The notes under the pieces were generated by a model. That model saw only the letters and a list, made by a program, of their open reading frames with translations. It did no database searches and was not told where the DNA came from. From contig JAKDNM010000024.1 of assembly GCA_030456445.1 (NCBI GenBank), forward strand, positions 1-38,196: 38,196 nt of DNA, written 5' to 3'. This document shows, in pieces, positions 34,974 through 38,196 of the stretch. How positions within the stretch are numbered: the stretch's first letter is position 1; every line of letters begins with the position of its first letter. The DNA comes from Hyphomicrobiales bacterium. Lineage in GTDB: Bacteria > Pseudomonadota > Alphaproteobacteria > Rhizobiales > Rhizobiaceae. Both the position numbers and the translations under genes were made by a program.

Positions 34974-37208
34974 TCAGGCGGGCCGGCGGATGTCGGCCGT
35001 TTCCGTTTCGGAAGGCGCGTTGCGTGCGATCGTGAAGGCCAGGAATTCCTTCTCGGGCACGGCCGCGCTGTAGAGCAATCCCTGGAACATCTCGCATCCG
35101 AAGAGATGCAGGAAGATGCGCTGCTTGTCGTCCTCGACATGCTCGGCGACGGCGGAGAGGCCGAGCGTCGTCGCCATGGCGAGGATCGTGCGCACGAGCG
35201 CGCGATCGCTTTCCCGCGTCTCGATATCCGCCACGAAGCTGCCGTCGATCTTGAGTTCGTCGAAAGGCAGTTTTTTCAGGTGCACAAGCGACGAATAGCC
35301 GGTTCCGAAATCGTCCAGTGAGAAGCGGATGCCGAGCTTCTTCAGTTCAGCCATGTGCGTCGCCGTCCGCTCATGGTCGCGCGCCATGACATTTTCGGCG
35401 AATTCGAGAGTGAGATAAGAGGCGTCGACGCCGTGTTCCCCTACCAGCCGCGTCAGATCCGGTGCGAAAGTGGCGTTGGCGAAGGATTGCACGGAGATGT
35501 TCACCGCCAGCCTGAGATACGATGTCTCAGGGTTTTTCTGCCAGCCCGCCAGAGTAGCGATACCCTTGGCGAGCACGAGATTGCCGATCTCGTGGATGAG
35601 GCCGCAATGCTCGGCGAGCGGTATGAACACGGCCGGCGGGATGTCGCCCAGTTCCGGATGGCGCCAGCGCAGCAGCGCCTCGGCTCCGCAGACATGGCCT
35701 TCGCGGTCGATCTGCGGCTGGAAATGCAATGCAAGCTGATCGCCGGAAATCGCCGCCCGCAAATCATTGAGAAGCCGGAATCGTTGCGATTCCAGCTCCA
35801 GCGAAGCGGGATCGAAAAGGGAGATGCCGTCCCGCCCGCCGCCTTTCGCCTCGTACATGGCGATGTCGGCACGGCGGATCAGTTCCTCCGCGCCCGATTC
35901 GCTGCCGTCGAAGGCGACGACACCGATGCTGGCCGAACCCCTGTGATGGACCGGCCCCAGTACGAACGTGTCGCGGAGCGCGGAAAGCGTCTTGTCGGCA
36001 ACGGCAAGCGCGTGCCGGCTGGCCTCGGGCAGTCCATCCGCGAGGTCTTCCAGCATGATGACGAATTCGTCGCCGCCCATGCGCGAAACCATCCCGTTCT
36101 CGCCGGCACATTCGCGGAGGCGCGAGGCCACCTGCACGAGATACTGGTCGCCGACATGGTGGCCCTGGCTGTCGTTGAGGTTCTTGAAATTATCGAGATC
36201 GATGAAGAGGAGGGCGCCGACCCGACCCCGCTTGCGCGCGCAGGTGATTGCAGCGGCCGTCCGGTTTCTCAGCATGCGCCGGTTGGGCAATTGGGTAAGC
36301 GGATCGAAATAGGCGAGTTCCTCGATCTCCATCGCCTGTTTCTTGCGGGCGGAGATATCCATCAGATAGCCGTGCCAGGTGATCGCGCCTTCGTCCTGTT
36401 CGGGCTTGGCAACGACGCGCAGCCATCTCAGTTCGCCATCCGGGTTGCGGACGCGGAACTCATGATCCCAAGGTGAGAGGCTTCTTCGGGAGGCTGTGAG
36501 CGAGCGGAAATAGGCTGGTCGATCCTCGCGGATAATGAAGCCGATGAATTGCACGGTTGTCAAAAGCCGCATCTCTTCGGGAAGGCCGAGGACACGTCCG
36601 AAGCTGCCGCTCAGATATTCGACCGAATAGGAGCCGTTCTGGCTGCGCCTGAACTGGAACAGGCCGCCGGGCAACTGGCTGGTGAGCTTCTGGATCTGCT
36701 CCTCCAGTTGCTGGCGCCTGATGGTCTCGGTGATCTCGCGGACCGAACCTTCATAGTAGAGGGATTTCCCGGTTGCCGGGTGGCGGACAATTCTGGCCGA
36801 TTCGGTGATCCATATGCGTTCGCGTGTCTTGTGCCGGTAGACTTCGGAAACGAAATTCTCGATCCTGCCTTCGCGACCGAGGATGTCCTGGAATTCGGTG
36901 CGGCGGTTCGGATCGACATACCACTCCTTGGCGATGTCGTTGACGGAAGCCAGCATTTCCGCCTCGCTGTCATAGCCGTTCAGCCGTACGAGCGCGCGGT
37001 TGGCCGCCAGTTGATGCCCGTCAAGCGAGGATCGGTAGATGCCGTCATGCAGGTTATCGATGAGTTCCGCCGTATGCATGCGCTCGCGGAGCGCGGCGCG
37101 AAAGCGCCGTCGATAGACGATAAGCACAGCGATCAGCACGGCCGACAGAATGACGGCCGCCGCCGCGACGCCGCTTATCTCCGGCAGAAATGTGGCAAGT
37201 GGAAACAT
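34974..37208 (-). CDS. Membrane-anchored PAS-GGDEF-EAL cyclic-di-GMP protein
   Basis: A 744-residue signalling protein. One membrane helix (SGVAAAAVILSAVLIAVLIV, residues 12-31) is followed by PAS-type sensing regions (about 45-310). The GGDEF domain is next, with its signature GGDEF at 378-382 and an intact FIDLDNFKNLNDSQGH. The C-terminal EAL domain begins GAEALLRW, with its glutamate near 510. Both catalytic motifs are complete. EAL residues NISVQSF, LEFAEN, DDFGTGYS and KIDGSFV are present, while the usual AEGVE reads AEHVE. No RxxD inhibitory site was seen before GGDEF (CAGENGMVSRM). It may both make and break c-di-GMP, or one domain may dominate. Confidence 0.93.
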   Translation of the reverse strand: MFPLATFLPEISGVAAAAVILSAVLIAVLIVYRRRFRAALRERMHTAELIDNLHDGIYRSSLDGHQLAANRALVRLNGYDSEAEMLASVNDIAKEWYVDPNRRTEFQDILGREGRIENFVSEVYRHKTRERIWITESARIVRHPATGKSLYYEGSVREITETIRRQQLEEQIQKLTSQLPGGLFQFRRSQNGSYSVEYLSGSFGRVLGLPEEMRLLTTVQFIGFIIREDRPAYFRSLTASRRSLSPWDHEFRVRNPDGELRWLRVVAKPEQDEGAITWHGYLMDISARKKQAMEIEELAYFDPLTQLPNRRMLRNRTAAAITCARKRGRVGALLFIDLDNFKNLNDSQGHHVGDQYLVQVASRLRECAGENGMVSRMGGDEFVIMLEDLADGLPEASRHALAVADKTLSALRDTFVLGPVHHRGSASIGVVAFDGSESGAEELIRRADIAMYEAKGGGRDGISLFDPASLELESQRFRLLNDLRAAISGDQLALHFQPQIDREGHVCGAEALLRWRHPELGDIPPAVFIPLAEHCGLIHEIGNLVLAKGIATLAGWQKNPETSYLRLAVNISVQSFANATFAPDLTRLVGEHGVDASYLTLEFAENVMARDHERTATHMAELKKLGIRFSLDDFGTGYSSLVHLKKLPFDELKIDGSFVADIETRESDRALVRTILAMATTLGLSAVAEHVEDDKQRIFLHLFGCEMFQGLLYSAAVPEKEFLAFTIARNAPSETETADIRRPA

Positions 37209-37387
37209 GCGCGCCGAGATGCAATTTCAATCGGCGTAACGTAACCGTGGCGCGCTTGCGAAAATTCTAATTCGCGAAAATTCCAGACGGCATCATTAAT
37301 TTACGGTTGCCGCCGCTTTGCAAACACTCATTTGTTGCAAAAATGCCGGCCAGGCGGGATGTGTGCGGCAGGCACGAACGCGGCGTT

Positions 37388-37861
37388 TCAGCTTCGTTGC
37401 CATCGCTTCGCGGCGATCGCGTCATCCTCGCGCGCATCCACCCAGCCGCCGTCGCCGCCTTCCTTCGGATGCTCCTTCTTCCAGAAGGGCGCGCGCGACT
37501 TCAGATAATCCATCAGGAACGAAGCCGCGTCGAACGCCGCGTGGCGGTGGGTGGATGCCGTCACGACCAGAACGATGTTGTCACCGGGCGCAATCCGGCC
37601 GTAGCGGTGGATGACGCTGACGCCGTCAAGCGGCCATCGCTCCATCGCTTGCTCGGCGATGCGGGCGATTTCCGCCTCCGCCATCGCCGGATAGTGTTCG
37701 AGTTCCAGCGCCGTGAGCCGCCCGCCCTCATCGCGGCAGAGACCCGTGAACGTGACCACGGCGCCGATATCGTGCCGCCCGCGCGTCAGCCGTGCGACCT
37801 CCGCGGAGGTGTCGAAATCCTCCGCCTGGATGCGGATGAGCGGGACGACAGGCGCCGACAT
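37388..37861 (-). CDS. moaE: Molybdopterin synthase catalytic subunit MoaE
   Basis: Large subunit of molybdopterin synthase, which inserts two sulfurs from MoaD thiocarboxylate into cyclic pyranopterin monophosphate. It has 157 residues. Marks are GAVVTFTGLCRDEGGRLTAL, the LELEHYPAMAEAEIARIAEQ block, VSVIHRYGRIAPGDNIVLVV and the active-site lysines in DYLKSRAPFWKKE. It lies directly downstream of moaD with three bases between. The order pgsA-moaD-moaE is common in rhizobia. Confidence 0.96.
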   Translation of the reverse strand: MSAPVVPLIRIQAEDFDTSAEVARLTRGRHDIGAVVTFTGLCRDEGGRLTALELEHYPAMAEAEIARIAEQAMERWPLDGVSVIHRYGRIAPGDNIVLVVTASTHRHAAFDAASFLMDYLKSRAPFWKKEHPKEGGDGGWVDAREDDAIAAKRWQRS

Positions 37862-37864
37862 TTC

Positions 37865-38131
37865 TCAGCCGCCGGTCATGGGCGGGAAAAGCGCGATCTC
37901 GCGCGCCCCGGCGATCGTCTCGCCATGGTCGGCGTGTTCATGGTCGATCGCGACCCGAATCACGTCCGCGTGCTGGAGCGCGGCTTCGTATTCCTCGCCG
38001 CGCCCTTTCAGCCAGCCGAGCAGGTCCTTCACGGTACGAACCTCGCCCGGCAGGACGATCTCCTCCTCGGTAAGGCCGATACGCTCGCGCACCCAGGCGA
38101 AATAGACGAGTTTCAGGCTGTTCTCATTCAT
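37865..38131 (-). CDS. moaD: Molybdopterin synthase sulfur carrier subunit MoaD
   Basis: Ubiquitin-like sulfur carrier of 88 residues. It opens LKLVYFAWVRERIGLTEEEI and ends FPPMTGG, where the C-terminal Gly-Gly is adenylated by MoeB and loaded as thiocarboxylate. Length and ending fit the family. The gene starts six bases after the pgsA stop and is followed by moaE, so the three probably share a transcript. Confidence 0.96.
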   Translation of the reverse strand: MNENSLKLVYFAWVRERIGLTEEEIVLPGEVRTVKDLLGWLKGRGEEYEAALQHADVIRVAIDHEHADHGETIAGAREIALFPPMTGG

Positions 38132-38137
38132 CCCGGT

Positions 38138-38196
38138 TTACTCATCGATGACATGCTTCAGCCCAGCCCGGAAATAATCGTAGCCCGTATAGAGCG
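38138..38196 (-). CDS. pgsA: 3' end of pgsA (phosphatidylglycerophosphate synthase)
   Basis: Only the last 19 residues fall inside the window: LYTGYDYFRAGLKHVIDE followed by TAA at 38140-38138. The YTGYDYFRAGL text is the conserved end of CDP-diacylglycerol-glycerol-3-phosphate 3-phosphatidyltransferase. The pgsA-moaD-moaE order supports this. The rest lies beyond the window edge. Confidence 0.8.
   Translation of the reverse strand, partial: LYTGYDYFRAGLKHVIDE

Overview
The window is about 62% GC. Its gene content and repeats point to an alphaproteobacterium of the order Hyphomicrobiales (Rhizobiales), most like the Mesorhizobium/Phyllobacteriaceae group. The signs are two copies of a RIME-type intergenic mosaic element, an alphaproteobacterial LexA box (GAAC-N7-GAAC), a short prolyl-tRNA synthetase of alphaproteobacterial type followed by lolC-lolD, a pgsA-moaD-moaE order, and many rhizobia-like proteins. 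It is chromosomal core sequence: there is no phage, insertion sequence, conjugation module or CRISPR array.

Layout. 1-5.3 kb: mobA-mobB (molybdenum cofactor), a LysR gene with an internal deletion, an SbmA/BacA-type ABC exporter, an orphan BrnA antitoxin behind a truncated BrnT toxin, and moaA. 5.4-9.0 kb: a rhodanese, a periplasmic L,D-transpeptidase, a small lipoprotein, and divergently oriented tRNA-Val and tRNA-Asp. 9.1-11.6 kb: a TetR regulator with a palindromic operator, ilvC, and an MntA/HepT toxin-antitoxin pair. 11.7-16.8 kb: a flavinylated dehydrogenase fused to a GcvT-like module, then valine-catabolic mmsB and an acyl-CoA dehydrogenase. 17-23 kb: cobQ, a VOC protein, a coiled-coil protein, a VanZ-like protein, a flavin monooxygenase overlapping a CinA-like MoCF protein, and a TauD-like dioxygenase. 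23-27 kb: a probable small RNA on the minus strand, then proS-lolC-lolD and a 28-residue membrane peptide under a double LexA box. 27-34 kb: an RDD protein, the pit-DUF47 phosphate transport operon with a tandem-repeat tail, a DUF971 protein, an M23 endopeptidase, a 25-residue membrane peptide and an ABC-F ATPase, with the two inverted RIME copies at 27.1 and 31.8 kb. 34-38 kb: a DinB-like protein, ndk, a PAS-GGDEF-EAL protein, moaE, moaD and the 3' end of pgsA.

Genes that work together: mobA, mobB, moaA, moaD and moaE all serve molybdenum cofactor synthesis but sit at three separate places. mmsB and the acyl-CoA dehydrogenase fit valine/isobutyrate breakdown, while ilvC builds valine and isoleucine. 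LolC and LolD form the lipoprotein-release ABC transporter. Pit and DUF47 form a phosphate transporter with its accessory protein. The L,D-transpeptidase and M23 endopeptidase both act on peptidoglycan.

The most interesting items are features that ordinary gene calling would miss. They are the SOS-controlled 28-residue membrane peptide (26951-27037), the structured minus-strand RNA upstream of proS (about 23074-23225), the broken BrnT/BrnA pair, the probably leaderless MntA/HepT operon, and the 28-bp tandem repeats that copy the last bases of pit.
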